DNA of 64,000 nucleotides from Escarpia spicata (GCA_963995525.1 OZ023206.1:67045823-67109822); one strand, 5' to 3'; shown: positions 31,541 through 41,601, numbered from the stretch's first letter. Numbers and translations: made by a program. The notes: a model not told the origin generated them from the sequence alone.

Positions 31541-31769
31541 ACAACCACCTGTCAACTTCATACAGTACAAAACAGTGCCTTAAAGACAAACATAATAATT
31601 ATGTAAGCTTGCTCACACTACACACGTGCTCATATTCATATCATGTTTGTTGTTTTTTCCCTCTTTTATTTATTTCTTTTTTTTATTTTGACTCGGGTGA
31701 TGTATTAATTTGATTCAGGTGATGTATTTAGCCAGTTAAATTTGTTATCACAGAAGGTGGCTCCTCGCC

Positions 31770-32400
31770 GCTGTGGTGTTGTAAATGGACCCCCGTCGTA
31801 CATATGACACCATCCTCTATTCCCGGATCAATACCCCTGATGCGGGTGATCTCCAGGAAGACCTGTGAAAAGTCTGGGAACAGAAATGGCAGATGTCATT
31901 CAATGTCGGAAAATGCCACCTACTGACTGTCACCAAGAAGAAGACCAGGATCTCGACCAGCTACACTCTCCAAAACCACACTCTGGAGAAAGTCACAAGT
32001 GTCAATTACATGGGCGTCGAACTCGAGATACTCTTCACTGGGTCAAACAAGTCAAAGCTGCAGCTGCAAAGGCCAACAGACTCAGCGCGCTGGCCTACAG
32101 AAATCTGAAAGGATGTTCCACCACCGTCCAGACGCACTGGTTCAAAGGCCTAGCCCGATCAGTCCTGGATTACTCGTCGGCGGTATGGGATCCCCATCAG
32201 TAGCACCTGAAGACCACTCTGGAGATGGTTCAGCGACGCGCAGCCCGCCGCATCCCACACAACTTCAGCCCCACTGCCAGCGCATCAGCCATGGTAGAGC
32301 AGCTGAACCTTGAGAATCTGCAACTCAGGAGAACAGTGGATAAGGCTAGCATGATGTACAAAATTATGCACGGCCTTGTCGACCTACTATTGCATTCCAA
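31770..32400 (+). pseudogene. CR1-like reverse transcriptase C-terminal fragment
   Basis: L-Q-E-D-L, W-Q-M-S-F-N-V-G-K-C-H and the later Q-T-H-W-F-K-G-L-A-R-S-V-L-D-Y-S-S-A-V-W-D-P are typical of CR1/RTE-like elements found widely in marine animals. Split by frameshifts. Confidence 0.7.
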
Positions 32401-32640
32401 ATAAGTGTACAGGTCGGAATAACAGTATAGGGTGGACATGCCTCGGAATTTTAATGAGAATATAGGTCGGAATAACATAGTATAGAGCGGAAATTTCTTG
32501 AAATTATAATAAGAGTATAGGGTGGAATAATAGTATAGGGTGGAAATGTGTCGAATTTATAATAAGAGTACAGGGCGGAAATTTCTTGGAATTATAATAA
32601 AAGTACACCTTGGGATAACAGTGTAAGCCAGTAATAATGT
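32400..32640. repeat. Short tandem repeat (GTATAGGGTGGAA type)
   Basis: Degenerate units of AGTATAGGGTGGAAATG... and AATTATAATAAGAGTA alternate over ~240 bp. Confidence 0.7.
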
Positions 32641-32739
32641 GGAATTAAGTTGCAATGTGTATTTATAATTTTAATTGGTGTCTTTTTGACGATTCAACAA
32701 CATAATTATATACAAACAGGAGTTGCCTACATCAAACAA

Positions 32740-33660
32740 ACAATAATACTGTATATTAAATCAAGCGTTGAAACAAAACTCTTAGACATAACGCTCCATT
32801 TAGTTTGTCCAATGCAGCGTTGTAAACTGGATGGTTTTTTCCCTACGCGTATTTTGAATCAGTACATCACGCCAGCAACTTCGGTGCGGAATCTAGGAGT
32901 AATCTTTGATAGTAACTTCAATTTCCGACAACATATATCTCAAACATGTCGCTGCTGTTTTTATCATATTCGTGATCTTCGCCGTATTCGCCGGTATATG
33001 TCATTTTCTGTTGCTAAGACTGTTGCAACAGCGCTTGTTAGCAGCATACTTGACTATTGCAATTCCCTCCTTTATAATATCGCTAGCAAGGATATCACAA
33101 AACTTCAGCGTGTCCAAAATTGTCTAGCAAGAGTAGTTACAAGATCTCCTCGTTTTTCTCGCTCTGTGCCACTTTTGAAATCTTTACATTGGCTTCCTGT
33201 ACGATATCGTATAATATTTAAGATCTGTACCATTACATACCAGGCACTGTCCAATAAGCAACCATCTTATTTGCATTTATTGCTTACTCCTGTAAGAAAA
33301 TCTATCCAGCTTCGATCATCTAGTTCTGACCTACTTTTTGTTCCTAGAGTCAACACTAACATTGGAACTAGGGCTTTTTCTGTTGCTGCACCAACTCTTT
33401 GGAATATGCTTCCTCTTAGTGTTAGATCAGTTGAAAATATTACAAAATTCCGTCGTCATTTAAAAACGTATCTTTACAACCTTGCTTATCCACCGTAGCT
33501 CCCTAGCGCCTTGACCCATCTGTTGACAACTGGAAAACTACTTATGGATTTTGAGATTGACCAACCCTTTTGTTTTGATGCGCCTCTGAGCTTGGTTTCC
33601 AAGGATTTAGGCGCAATAGAATTTATCTTATTATTATTATTAGTAGTAGTAGTTTAACAC
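32740..33660 (+). pseudogene. L2/CR1-like reverse transcriptase C-terminus with 3' tail
   Basis: One frame (to TAG at 33498) covers the thumb/C-terminal part: N-L-G-V-I-F-D-S-N-F, I-L-D-Y-C-N-S-L-L-Y, L-H-W-L-P-V-R-Y-R-I, then W-N-M-L-P-L-S-V-R and F-R-R-H-L-K-T-Y-L. It ends in (TTA)n/(GTA)n near 33625-33655, a common 3' end of this LINE group. The upstream RT core is absent, so this is a 5'-truncated insertion. It is the best preserved host retroelement here. Confidence 0.85.
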
Positions 33661-33940
33661 TAACTGATATCTATTGAAAACAGCAAATGGAATACATATA
33701 TAATTGTTAGTATTACATTAATAGAAACAATGCCAAATTCGGTGGGATACTCTTTAATATAATGTGGTTAATTCCGCCAAACCTGCCACCCATAAATACA
33801 TAAATGGAGTGATCCACTATGGCTTGTTTACCACGTAGCTCTGCCGCGTAGCATCGAGGTCATTACTCCAGTACGGGTTGTCTGGTGACGTCGCGCCACG
33901 TGAATTGGTCGCGTAGTAAATTTGCCCGTGAAATGTTGTT
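33661..33940. other. Unassigned host sequence
   Basis: No gene seen. A G+C-richer patch at 33815-33930 has the look of an old transposon end but no partner in the window. Confidence 0.4.
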
Positions 33941-34538
33941 AATCATGCTTGATTCAATTAACGGTTGATATTTTGGCGCTTTTAATTTCATTTATTTCTA
34001 TCCACCTCTTCATAATAGTGTGTAATTTGAGTAGTTATTGCAAGTGCCAAATGTGTAATTCTGTGCGCTGTGTATTGTTATATGTTATACTACATGTAAT
34101 ATTGTATGTTTCTATATTTCATAATTTTACTTCACTTAAGCTATTACACCGTTTTCGTTTCGTCATGTTAACTACTCAATTAACGGTTGCTATAATGGCA
34201 CTTTGTATTTCATATATTTTTTTATTTCTTTATAATAGTGTATAATTTGAGTAGTTATTGTAATTGCCAAATGTTTCAATTTGTGCGATGTGTGCTGTTA
34301 AATGTAATACTACATGTTATATTGTTTGTCTCTATATTTCATAATTTTACTTCGCTTAAGCTATTATACCGTTTTTGTATTGACATGTTAACTATTCAAT
34401 TAACGGTTGATATTTTGGCGCTTTTCATTTCATTTATTTATATCCACCTATTCATAATAGTGTGTAATTTGAGTAGTTATTGCAAGTGCCAAATGTGTAA
34501 TTTTGTGCGCTGTGTATTGTTATATGTTATACTACATG
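33941..34538. repeat. ~220-bp satellite, left of X-R
   Basis: CAATTAACGGTTG recurs at about 33955, 34178 and 34398, and TTTCTATATTTCATAATTTTAC recurs at about 34110 and 34332. The array resumes on the other side of X-R at 50841, so X-R is inserted within it. Confidence 0.88.
34533..34538. repeat. Target-site duplication of X-R, left copy (TACATG)
   Basis: TACATG directly precedes the first TIR base and is repeated at 50841..50846. The satellite unit at ~34090 contains the uninterrupted TACATGTAAT target. Confidence 0.95.
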
Positions 34539-34796
34539 AGTAGTAGTGAGGAGAGGTGGAGCCTCGCCCCGCCCCTTTTTGACCTACTTTAGGCCTAACT
34601 CCATGCATAAAAAACGTCCTTATCTTTTTCGGGAACCTACTTATAAAAAAAAGATCAAAGGGTTTTGTGTAACCTGAGAGAAATCGGGAACCTACTTATA
34701 AAAAACGTGATTGATGGCCTGTCACTTTTGATTGATGACCTTGAGGTGCCACCTAGCGATTATCCCAGTGATTAGTTTAGCCCTAGCGATCAACGT
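34539..34796 (+). repeat. X-R left terminal inverted repeat
   Basis: Nearly perfect inverse of 50582..50840. It contains GGGAACCTACTTATAAAA twice and ends in CCCTAGCGATCAACGT. Further AGCGATCAAC copies follow just inside at ~34804 and ~34829. Confidence 0.97.
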
Positions 34797-34983
34797 CCCA
34801 CCCCTAGCGATCAACGACGTAGCGTCCCTAGCGATCAACCTCGTAAGCAATAATATAACCGAGATAAAACCACTCATAGACGCCGGCTTCGGATTAGCTC
34901 TCCTGGGAGCGCGTTCGACTAGGTATCGCAAGATTCCGGGTCCGAATCCGTACGTCGGCCCGCCATCTAGCGTCGGTGACGTT

Positions 34984-34992
34984 CTATATAAG
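34984..34992 (+). promoter_or_regulatory. TATA box upstream of the X-R NADAR gene
   Basis: CTATATAAG lies 40 bp before the ATG at 35024. Confidence 0.6.
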
Positions 34993-35023
34993 CGGTGTCG
35001 GTAGCGGTTTATCGGTAGTAGTC

Positions 35024-35480
35024 ATGTTATCGTCGGAACCTATAAAGAAAGTTTGGCGGCTCGCGCTCGTTCTTGTCGAATATGTACAAGTGCCGATTGT
35101 CGGCGTACGGTCGGGTCTTCCGATCCGTCGAGCACGCCTATCAGTATAGGAAAGCGATGTTCAACGAAGACCTCGAATGCGCCGCGTGTATCAAAAGTGC
35201 GCGATCGCCCTACGTAGCGAAACGACTCAGTCACGGCATACGAAAAAAGAGAACGGGAACCGAATGGAACGTCGTTACGACCGCTTGTATGAAGGGGCTG
35301 TTGATGAATAAGTTCGGCGGGGAGTTGAAGGCCGATCTGTTGGCCACCGGGGACGCCGAATTGGTGGACTGGGTACCGAGTAGGGAGGGTTTCTGGGGTA
35401 CCAGGATTGGGGACGTTGCGGGGGAGAATAAGCTCGGTAAACTGTTGATGGAGGTGCGCGACGCTTATAAAGACGCGTAA
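35024..35480 (+). pseudogene. NADAR-domain protein (X-R), probably frameshifted near its start
   Basis: NADAR proteins (YbiA/RibX family) are hydrolases of ADP-ribose-linked substrates. Some remove ADP-ribose from guanine in DNA and counter DarT-type toxins. Visible are F-L-S-N-M-Y, V-E-H-A-Y-Q-Y-R-K-A, S-P-x-x-A-K-R-L, L-L-A-T-G-D-A-E-L, G-F-W-G-T-R, and the end G-x-N-K-L-G-K-L-L-M-E-V-R. Homology begins before the first in-frame ATG (35082). The TATA-linked ATG at 35024 is in another frame, with the change near 35043-35052. Either the gene has a 1-base indel, or a shorter product starts at 35082 and lacks part of the FLSN motif. Z carries an open version. Confidence 0.85.
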
Positions 35481-35508
35481 AAAACCTCAGCCAGTATCAG
35501 TCGTGAAA

Positions 35509-36130
35509 ATGAGCGGACCGTTGTTGAAGCATCCGTTTATGTGTATAGTATCCGGGCCTACGGGATGCGGTAAGACGACGTTCGTCGACCGTCTGATACG
35601 ACACGCCGCCCGAAAAAATCCTGTGGTGTTACGGGCAGTGGCAGACCGCCTACGCGTCTATGTCTCCGGAAATAGAGTTCGTAGACGGCCTGCCGACTAC
35701 GACGCATTTAGACGGTAAAAAGAGGACGCTTTTAGTACTCGACGACCTCATGGAGGAAACCGATAGCGGGATGACGGAACTATTTACTAAAAAAAGTCAT
35801 CATTGTAATACGTCGGTCGTACAACTCCGACAGAACATGTTTCCGAAAGGGAAAGAAAACCGCACAATCAGCCTGAACGCCCAATACTTAGCGCTATTCA
35901 AGAACCCCCGAGACGCTGGTCAAGTAGGTCACCTAGCGAAACAGATGTACACGGGAAAGGTCAAGTACATGATAGAGGCTTTCAAAGATGCGACGTCGGC
36001 GGCGTACGTCTATCTCTTCATCGATCTGAAACAGGAAACGGAAGAGTACATGCGCCTGCGTACGTGTAAATTTCCGGACGACCCCCTTCAGTACGTCTAC
36101 GTACGGAAGGGCGGTGGTGGTCAACTATAA
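35509..36130 (+). pseudogene. FtsK/HerA-type A32-like packaging ATPase (X-R), frameshift in an A-run
   Basis: Genome-packaging ATPase of Polintons and related viruses. Walker A is GPTGCGKTT (residues ~14-22) and Walker B is L-L-V-L-D-D-L-M, followed by K-K-S-H-H and a Q-N-M-F-P-K-xx-E-N-R-T-I-S-L-N region. The open Z copy at 62626 aligns throughout. In X-R the frame shifts at the A-run at ~35611-35617. Start at 35509 rather than the GTG at 35503. Confidence 0.92.
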
Positions 36131-36166
36131 GTAGAGAGGGACGTCGCCGCGTACGCATTAGTCGGT

Positions 36167-36580
36167 ATGACGGGAAGACGCGCGGTGGTAGCGGCGAAGC
36201 GACGACCAAAGGCGGCGGCGACGACGGTTTCGGAGCAACGCCTGAAGAGACACATTTTCGCCCTGCAGTTGATGGATAGACATAAGCGGAACATCGATCT
36301 GCGAAAAGCCGTTCTCGCCCACTCGGAGGTCGGTCTCATATGTAGTCTGTGCGATTGCGCGTACAATATTCTGAGAGGGAACGTGAAGGTGTCGCCGAAG
36401 CAGAAACGCGTGTTGACGAAATACAGAGATCACCTGCGTGACCTGGTCAACAAACGAATTCCGGTGAAGCGGAAGCGAGCCATCTTGCAAACGGGGGCGG
36501 GTGGTTTTCTGACGGCCCTGCTAGCGCCGTTAGCGAGCACCGTTCTCCTGCCACTACTCAAACAGATCATCGGGGGTTAA
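36167..36580 (+). CDS. pX-like protein with hydrophobic GGFL...ALLAPLA tail (X-R)
   Basis: 137 residues. A basic N-terminus is followed by a helical middle with C-A-Y-N-I-L (shared with Z 63301), a K/R-rich stretch, and a C-terminal hydrophobic segment G-G-F-L-T-A-L-L-A-P-L-A. A GGFL-type hydrophobic tail is known in the adenovirus pX precursor and in small proteins of Polinton/adintovirus-type elements. A core or membrane-active virion role is therefore likely but unproven. It is followed 3 nt later by the next gene. Confidence 0.7.
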   Translation: MTGRRAVVAAKRRPKAAATTVSEQRLKRHIFALQLMDRHKRNIDLRKAVLAHSEVGLICSLCDCAYNILRGNVKVSPKQKRVLTKYRDHLRDLVNKRIPVKRKRAILQTGAGGFLTALLAPLASTVLLPLLKQIIGG

Positions 36581-36583
36581 TCG

Positions 36584-37300
36584 ATGCAGTACGCGAAGAA
36601 GATGGCGTTGGTCGACCCGCGATTGGTGGAAAGTCTCCTTCAACCACAGCAGCCGTCGAGCAGCACGCCCCGATCACGTGTACTGAGTAGCCTGGACAGC
36701 GACATGAAAGATATTCTAGAGCGATCGGATTTATCCGAACGCGATAAGGTGGTGTCGTACAATCAACTGCTAAGTCGCTACAACACTATAGAGGCGGCTC
36801 GAGCGGCGCAACCGGTACGCGTGTCGATGGTCAACGACGACGAGATACCACAGCCCGCGGCGGCGGCGCCATCGTCGGAGGCCGTAGAGCGCGAAATCGT
36901 AGCCAGCATGCCGAAAACGCTGAAAGGGAAGGCGAGTCTACTTATTGCGAAAATGAAAGCCGATCCGTTGTGTCGATGGAACGACCGCGGCGAATTCGTG
37001 TACGACGGTAAAACGATCGCGGGGAGTAACATGGTCGATCTAGTGAACGATCTCATGCGAACGAGAACGAAGACGACACAGCCCCTAGGATGGCGCGCTT
37101 TCGGGTTGAGTATGAAGGGTATGAACATTCCTATGGAGTACGTCGGCAACCCGCGCTATCGGGAGTACATGGAGCGACGGCGGCGGCAAAGAGAAGAGGA
37201 GTCGGAGGCGTCGGCGGCGGTCAGTTCAGCGGGGAAGGCGGTGCGACGACGACGTTCTAGAAAGAGACAAGGAGCGTTGGACGCGTGGGAATCGATGTGA
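36584..37300 (+). CDS. 'MALVDPRL' family protein (X-R)
   Basis: 238 residues and open. K-M-A-L-V-D-P-R-L near the N-terminus, an S-D-x-D-M-K-D-I-L helix, a Pro/Ala linker, then a conserved domain (K-G-K-A-S-L-L-I-A-K-M; N-M-V-D-L-V-N-D-L-M; W-R-A-F-G; P-M-E-Y-V-G-N) and an Arg-rich tail. Present also in Y and Z at the same position between the pX-like and small membrane genes. I recognise no named family; a virion or assembly role is inferred from position. Confidence 0.8.
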   Translation: MQYAKKMALVDPRLVESLLQPQQPSSSTPRSRVLSSLDSDMKDILERSDLSERDKVVSYNQLLSRYNTIEAARAAQPVRVSMVNDDEIPQPAAAAPSSEAVEREIVASMPKTLKGKASLLIAKMKADPLCRWNDRGEFVYDGKTIAGSNMVDLVNDLMRTRTKTTQPLGWRAFGLSMKGMNIPMEYVGNPRYREYMERRRRQREEESEASAAVSSAGKAVRRRRSRKRQGALDAWESM

Positions 37301-37302
37301 CG

Positions 37303-37470
37303 ATGCCACCGATACAACGAACGGTCGTCGTCGTCGGTCTCGTCATCACGGTTATCGCTCTCTATATAATATTCGTCGTTCATTGGTCGTCGTCGTCGTC
37401 ATGGTGTCCGGGTGGAGTCGTCGTCGTCCAAAACGAAACCTTCGACAACGAAACGACGACGATGAACTGA
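37303..37470 (+). CDS. 55-aa single-pass membrane protein (X-R)
   Basis: One transmembrane helix (V-V-V-V-G-L-V-I-T-V-I-A-L-Y-I-I-F-V-V) followed by W-C-P-G-G-V-V-V-V and N-x-T sites. The Z protein at 62461 has the same plan (W-C-D-G-G-V-V-V-V, N-S-T). It starts 2 nt after the upstream stop and overlaps the integrase start at 37401 in another frame. Function unknown. Confidence 0.65.
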   Translation: MPPIQRTVVVVGLVITVIALYIIFVVHWSSSSSWCPGGVVVVQNETFDNETTTMN

Positions 37471-38506
37471 ATGAACTCTACTTCGATCCGAAACGGGCGG
37501 GCAGTTACGGAGGCGTCGACGCGTTGCACCGGGCGTCAAAGGGGGGACGACGACGACCGGACGTCGAGAGGTGGCTAGCGGCGCAGGACGCTTATACCCT
37601 ACACAAACCGGTTGCGTCATCGTGGGCGGTCAAAACCAACAGTGGCAAGCCGATCTGGTCGACTTGACTAGGCTAAAAAAACACAACGACGGTATAACAT
37701 TCCTATTGACGGTCATCGACGTGTTTTCGAAGCGGGCGTGGTGCGTTCCGTTGAAGAGTAAGTCCGGCGCGTCGCTCGTCGCGGCCTTCGCGCGTCTACT
37801 GAACGACGCGCAACAGCCGCCGAACGCGCTGCAGACCGATAAGGGGACCGAGTTTCTGAACCGACCCCTGCAAACGTTCCTAAAGAGTCACGGCGTTCAT
37901 CATTTCGTGACACATAACGAGGAGACTAAAGCAAGCGTCGTGGAACGATTCAATCGGACTTTGAAAACGCGCATGTGGCGTTATTTTACGAAACACGAGA
38001 CGCTGCGCTACGTAGAGGCGTTACCGGATTTCGTGCATTCGTACAACAACGCCTATCATCGAAGCATCGGTAGGACGCCGGCGAGCGTCGACGCGACGAA
38101 TCAGGAGGACGTATGGCAACGCCTGTTCGGCGGCACCGGCGACGGTAGGGGGAAAAAACCGAAACTTCGCGAAGGAGATCGCGTGCGTATCAGTATGACG
38201 AGGGGTCAATTCAAAAAAGGATACATGCCTAACTGGAGCGAGGAGCTCTTCACCGTCGTAGAGGTGCATCCTTCCGAAGCGCCCATTTATCGCCTGAAGG
38301 ACGACGCCGGGACACCGGTAAAGGGCGTCTTCTACGAACAGGAAGTACAACGCGTAGTCGTTCCGAAGGACAAACTATATCGAGTGGCGGAGGTTCTGCA
38401 GCGGCGTCGTCGTCGCGGCGGCGGGTCGGAGGCGCTCGTAAAATGGAGCGGTTACCCGGCCTCCTTCAATAGTTGGATCGACGCCGCGGCGCTCGTGGAC
38501 CTATAA
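37401..38506 (+). pseudogene. Retrovirus-like integrase with chromodomain (X-R), small deletion
   Basis: Core motifs are W-Q-A-D-L-V-D, T-D-K-G-T-E-F and E-E-T-K-A-S-V-V-E-R-F-N. The C-terminal chromodomain ends W-S-G-Y-P-A-S-F-N-S-W-I-D. Compared with Y, a basic stretch of ~8 codons after Y-T-L-H-K-P-V is missing near 37612 and the frame shifts there. Otherwise open. Chromodomains are known to steer some retroelement integrases to marked chromatin. Confidence 0.92.
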
Positions 38507-38630
38507 TAGCGCGGCATGCGTTCGACGCGTCACGAGGAATGCTGGCGGCAGCACGAGTCGTGCTTATGCAGGGGAACGTCGCTCCTCCCGTATAAGGGTC
38601 CCTGCTGTAGCCGCAGACCGCAGTGGCGCG

Positions 38631-39032
38631 ATGATGATGATCGACGAGGCGGCGGCGAGGGACGAGCAGCCGAAGAAGAAGAAGACTACCAAAGAGGACT
38701 CCGTCGACGCCGCTACTGGTTCAGAGCAACCGACGAAGACTACCAACGAGGACTCCGTCGACGCCGTCGAGAACGCCGACGACTCCACCGTCCACGAACC
38801 CGTTCCATGGCGGCTCTGCGGTAACGAATGCCCAAAGGCCGAAATCGTATTCCTCTGTCAGGTCATCGTCCTGTACTTCGTCATCGCCGTTAGTATATAC
38901 AATCTGACGCGGGGTCAAGGCGACTCCAACCTGTGGACGGCGCTGTTGAGCAGATGTCTCGGTTACCTGCTCCCGAGTCCGTCTATGAGCGGCGGCGGTC
39001 GACGACGACGAGACGATGGCGGTATCGTCTGA
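38631..39032 (+). CDS. Membrane protein upstream of penton (X-R)
   Basis: 133 residues. An acidic/Lys-rich N-terminus with a duplicated TNEDSVDA/TKEDSVDA unit, then C-P-K-A-E-I-V-F-L-C-Q-V-I-V-L-Y-F-V-I-A-V-S-I-Y-N (helix) and L-W-T-A-L-L-S-R-C-L-G-Y-L-L-P-S-P. Homologous to 12289..12588. Its end overlaps the penton-like start by 17 nt. Confidence 0.72.
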   Translation: MMMIDEAAARDEQPKKKKTTKEDSVDAATGSEQPTKTTNEDSVDAVENADDSTVHEPVPWRLCGNECPKAEIVFLCQVIVLYFVIAVSIYNLTRGQGDSNLWTALLSRCLGYLLPSPSMSGGGRRRRDDGGIV

Positions 39033-39882
39033 CTTTTACCTGACGCTACCGAGCAACGCGACTATGAAGCGGCACCCCGAAAATACGTTGACGCACTACA
39101 TCACGACGCTGCCGCGACGTTTTGACCTGCCTGGCGGAGAATGGGAATGCGGACTGGTGACGCTACAGTACCCGCACACGTGGTACAACGTGAGAGAGGC
39201 GGACGCCACCTTCTACCTGTCGGCGCCACGAGGTGAGACGGGTCTTTTCACGACCATGGACGGTATCGGGATATACCGGCAGGGTACGATTACTCACGGT
39301 TTCTACAACAACGTTTACGTGCTACTGCGCGAGCTCAACGAGGCGCTAATGAAATTGTGCACCGATAAGGTCAAGGTGCGTCTAGAGTACAGTGGCGTCT
39401 CTAACCGAATGACGCTGCGTATGTCGGCGGGTGTCGCCTTTACCCTACCCGATACGAGCCGTCTGAAGAGCTTGCTAGGTTTCCATAAAAACGTTATCGT
39501 AAGTCCCCCGATGATGGGCCCCGAACCGGAAGTCGTCGTTATCGAGACCAACCCCGTCGCGTACACGTTCGCGTACGAAGGTCGCAATACGGTGGATATG
39601 AAGGCGGGCGTCGACACACTGTACGTGTACACGGATCTCGTGGAATCGCGCGTCGTCGGCGACGTGTACGCGCCGCTCCTTCGAAACATCGCCGTCTTCG
39701 TTACGAACGGTAGCGTTATTTCGGAAACGTTCGACCGCGTCCAATACGTGAAGCTGCTGCGGCATCAATTCGATACGATCGAGGTCGATATAAGAGACGA
39801 TTGCGGTCAACCGATACCATTCGAGCGGGGAAAGCTAGTGGCGACGCTTCACATCGTACGCTGTAAATCGAGATTGTTTTAA
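39016..39882 (+). CDS. Minor capsid (penton-like) protein (X-R)
   Basis: 288 residues and open. It begins M-A-V-S-S-D-F-Y-L-T-L-P-S-N-A-T-M and contains N-T-L-T-H-Y-I-T-T-L-P and W-E-C-G-L-V-T-L-Q-Y-P-H-T-W-Y. The C-terminus has I-E-V-D-I-R-D-D-C-G-Q-P-I-P-F-E. Same position and size class as Polinton pentons. Sequence diverged from Y but alignable from end to end. Confidence 0.73.
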   Translation: MAVSSDFYLTLPSNATMKRHPENTLTHYITTLPRRFDLPGGEWECGLVTLQYPHTWYNVREADATFYLSAPRGETGLFTTMDGIGIYRQGTITHGFYNNVYVLLRELNEALMKLCTDKVKVRLEYSGVSNRMTLRMSAGVAFTLPDTSRLKSLLGFHKNVIVSPPMMGPEPEVVVIETNPVAYTFAYEGRNTVDMKAGVDTLYVYTDLVESRVVGDVYAPLLRNIAVFVTNGSVISETFDRVQYVKLLRHQFDTIEVDIRDDCGQPIPFERGKLVATLHIVRCKSRLF

Positions 39883-39887
39883 CCACC

Positions 39888-40292
39888 ATGCCGAACCCGT
39901 ACGAGGACTACTACGTTCGACAGGTCGGCGGTCAACTGCCGGTCTTCGTCGGCGGTCGGGGTCAACGAGGACACGGTCTGGGTAATATCTTCGGGAGCCT
40001 GTTTCGAAGCGTCATGCCGCTTTTTAAGAGAGGCGCCATGGCGTTGGGAAAACGCGCGCTCAAAACCGGCGTGCACGTGGCGCGGGACGTCGTCGGCGGC
40101 GACAATCTGAAAGCGTGGGTAAAACGACGCGCGAAGGAGGCCGGCGTCGATCTTCTCGACGGCCTATTGAAAGGGCCGGCGCCGAAGAGGCGGAGGAAAG
40201 AAGTACCGCCTATAAAGAAGCCGCGTCGAACGGCGACGACCGTCAGTAGACGGAAGGGAGGACGTCGACCGGTCGATATATTCGACGCGTAA
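39888..40292 (+). CDS. Small basic virion protein, pVI/pVII-like (X-R)
   Basis: 134 residues, almost the same as 23371..23778. A GG-rich N-terminus, then GHGLGNIFGSLFRSVMPLF (amphipathic) and a Lys/Arg tail ending V-D-I-F-D-A. It begins 5 nt after the penton-like stop and ends 2 nt before the capsid ATG. Confidence 0.76.
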   Translation: MPNPYEDYYVRQVGGQLPVFVGGRGQRGHGLGNIFGSLFRSVMPLFKRGAMALGKRALKTGVHVARDVVGGDNLKAWVKRRAKEAGVDLLDGLLKGPAPKRRRKEVPPIKKPRRTATTVSRRKGGRRPVDIFDA

Positions 40293-40294
40293 CG

Positions 40295-41599
40295 ATGGCG
40301 TTCGTAAATACAGCGTGCGAGGGCGTGAAGGCCGAACTGGACCTGTTCACCGGACCGATGACGCAGAAGAGCATTGAGAGCAGTCAGTGGACCGTCTACC
40401 AACCGCTGACGGCTCTCGACGCCGGCGGTCCTATCGAGTTCCTCATTCCGGGGTCGGGTAACGACTACACGGACCTGGCGAGTCTTCAAACGTTCGTCCG
40501 CTTCAAAGTGGTTCAGGGGGACGGTACCGATCTGGCGGCCGGCACCAACGTGGCGCCGGTCAACAATTTCCTCCAATCGATGTTCAGTCAAATCGACGTG
40601 TCGCTGAACGGTACGCTCGTGACGCCGTCGACCAATACGTACGCGTACCGGGCCTACATCGAGACCCTGCTGAGTTACGGTAGCGACGCGAAACGATCGC
40701 ATCTCACGGGGTCGTTGTGGTACAAAGACAGCGCCGGACACATGAACGCGCGCGGGGACGACAACACCGGGTTCGTAGCGCGGCGCGACCTGACGGCGGC
40801 CAGCGCCGAGGTGGAGATGATGGGACGCCTGCACGTCGACGCGTTTATGCTAAACCGCCTCATACCGAGCGGCATCGACACGAAAATACGCATGGTCCAC
40901 TCGAAGGACGCCTTCGCGCTCATGGGCCCGGCTGCCGCGCTGGGGTGGCGTATCGTGATACGCTCGATTTGCCTGTACGTCCGAAAAGTGAAGTTGAACC
41001 CAGAAATCCAGCTGGGTCATATCAAAGCGTGGACTTTGGGAACGGCTAAGTTTCCGATGCGCCGCGTCGACTGCAAGTCGTTCTCGATAACCGCGGGTAC
41101 GCTATCGCACACGCACGAGAACCTGTACAAGGGTGCGATTCCGAAACGCATAATCCTGATGATGATCGACAACGCCGCCTACAACGGAGACTACACTAGA
41201 AATCCGTTCAACGCGCAGCACAACGACATAAACTTCCTCGCGCTCATCGTCGACGGACGTCAGGTGCCGAGCAAGCCGCTGCAGCCGGACTTCCCGCACC
41301 ACCGGTGCATACGAAGCTACATGAATCTCTTCGAGGCCACCGGAAAGGCGGGCGAAGACGAGGGGAAAGACATATCGCGCTCGGACTTCGAAGCCGGCTA
41401 CACCGTCTTCGCTTTCGACCTGACCCCCGACTGTTGCGACGGGGACCATTTCAACGTCGTGCGTCAGGGGACCGTGGGCGCTGAAATGCAGTTCACGACG
41501 CCGCTAGCCCGACCGATGAACGTCGTCGTGTACGCGGAATTCGAGACGGTGATGGTGATCGATCGGACCCGGAACGTCCTGTACGACTGTACGTCGTAA
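40295..41599 (+). CDS. Major capsid protein, F54H12.2-like (X-R)
   Basis: 434 residues and open. M-A-F-V-N-T-A-C-E-G start; G-G-P-I-E-F-L-I-P-G-S-G-N-D-Y; V-N-N-F-L-Q-S-M-F-S-Q-I-D; Y-R-A-Y-I-E-T-L-L-S-Y-G-S-D-A-K; C-terminal A-E-F-E-T-V-M-V-I-D-R-T-R-N. Same family as Y 9776..11095 and X-L 22065..23368. The best preserved structural gene of X. Confidence 0.87.
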   Translation: MAFVNTACEGVKAELDLFTGPMTQKSIESSQWTVYQPLTALDAGGPIEFLIPGSGNDYTDLASLQTFVRFKVVQGDGTDLAAGTNVAPVNNFLQSMFSQIDVSLNGTLVTPSTNTYAYRAYIETLLSYGSDAKRSHLTGSLWYKDSAGHMNARGDDNTGFVARRDLTAASAEVEMMGRLHVDAFMLNRLIPSGIDTKIRMVHSKDAFALMGPAAALGWRIVIRSICLYVRKVKLNPEIQLGHIKAWTLGTAKFPMRRVDCKSFSITAGTLSHTHENLYKGAIPKRIILMMIDNAAYNGDYTRNPFNAQHNDINFLALIVDGRQVPSKPLQPDFPHHRCIRSYMNLFEATGKAGEDEGKDISRSDFEAGYTVFAFDLTPDCCDGDHFNVVRQGTVGAEMQFTTPLARPMNVVVYAEFETVMVIDRTRNVLYDCTS

Positions 41600-41601
41600 C
41601 C

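Noticed and set aside
39962..40834. 290-codon minus-strand ORF opposite the pVI-like and capsid genes
   Set aside because: A mirror frame of two well supported virion genes in G+C-rich DNA; a similar mirror frame appears in X-L for the same reason.
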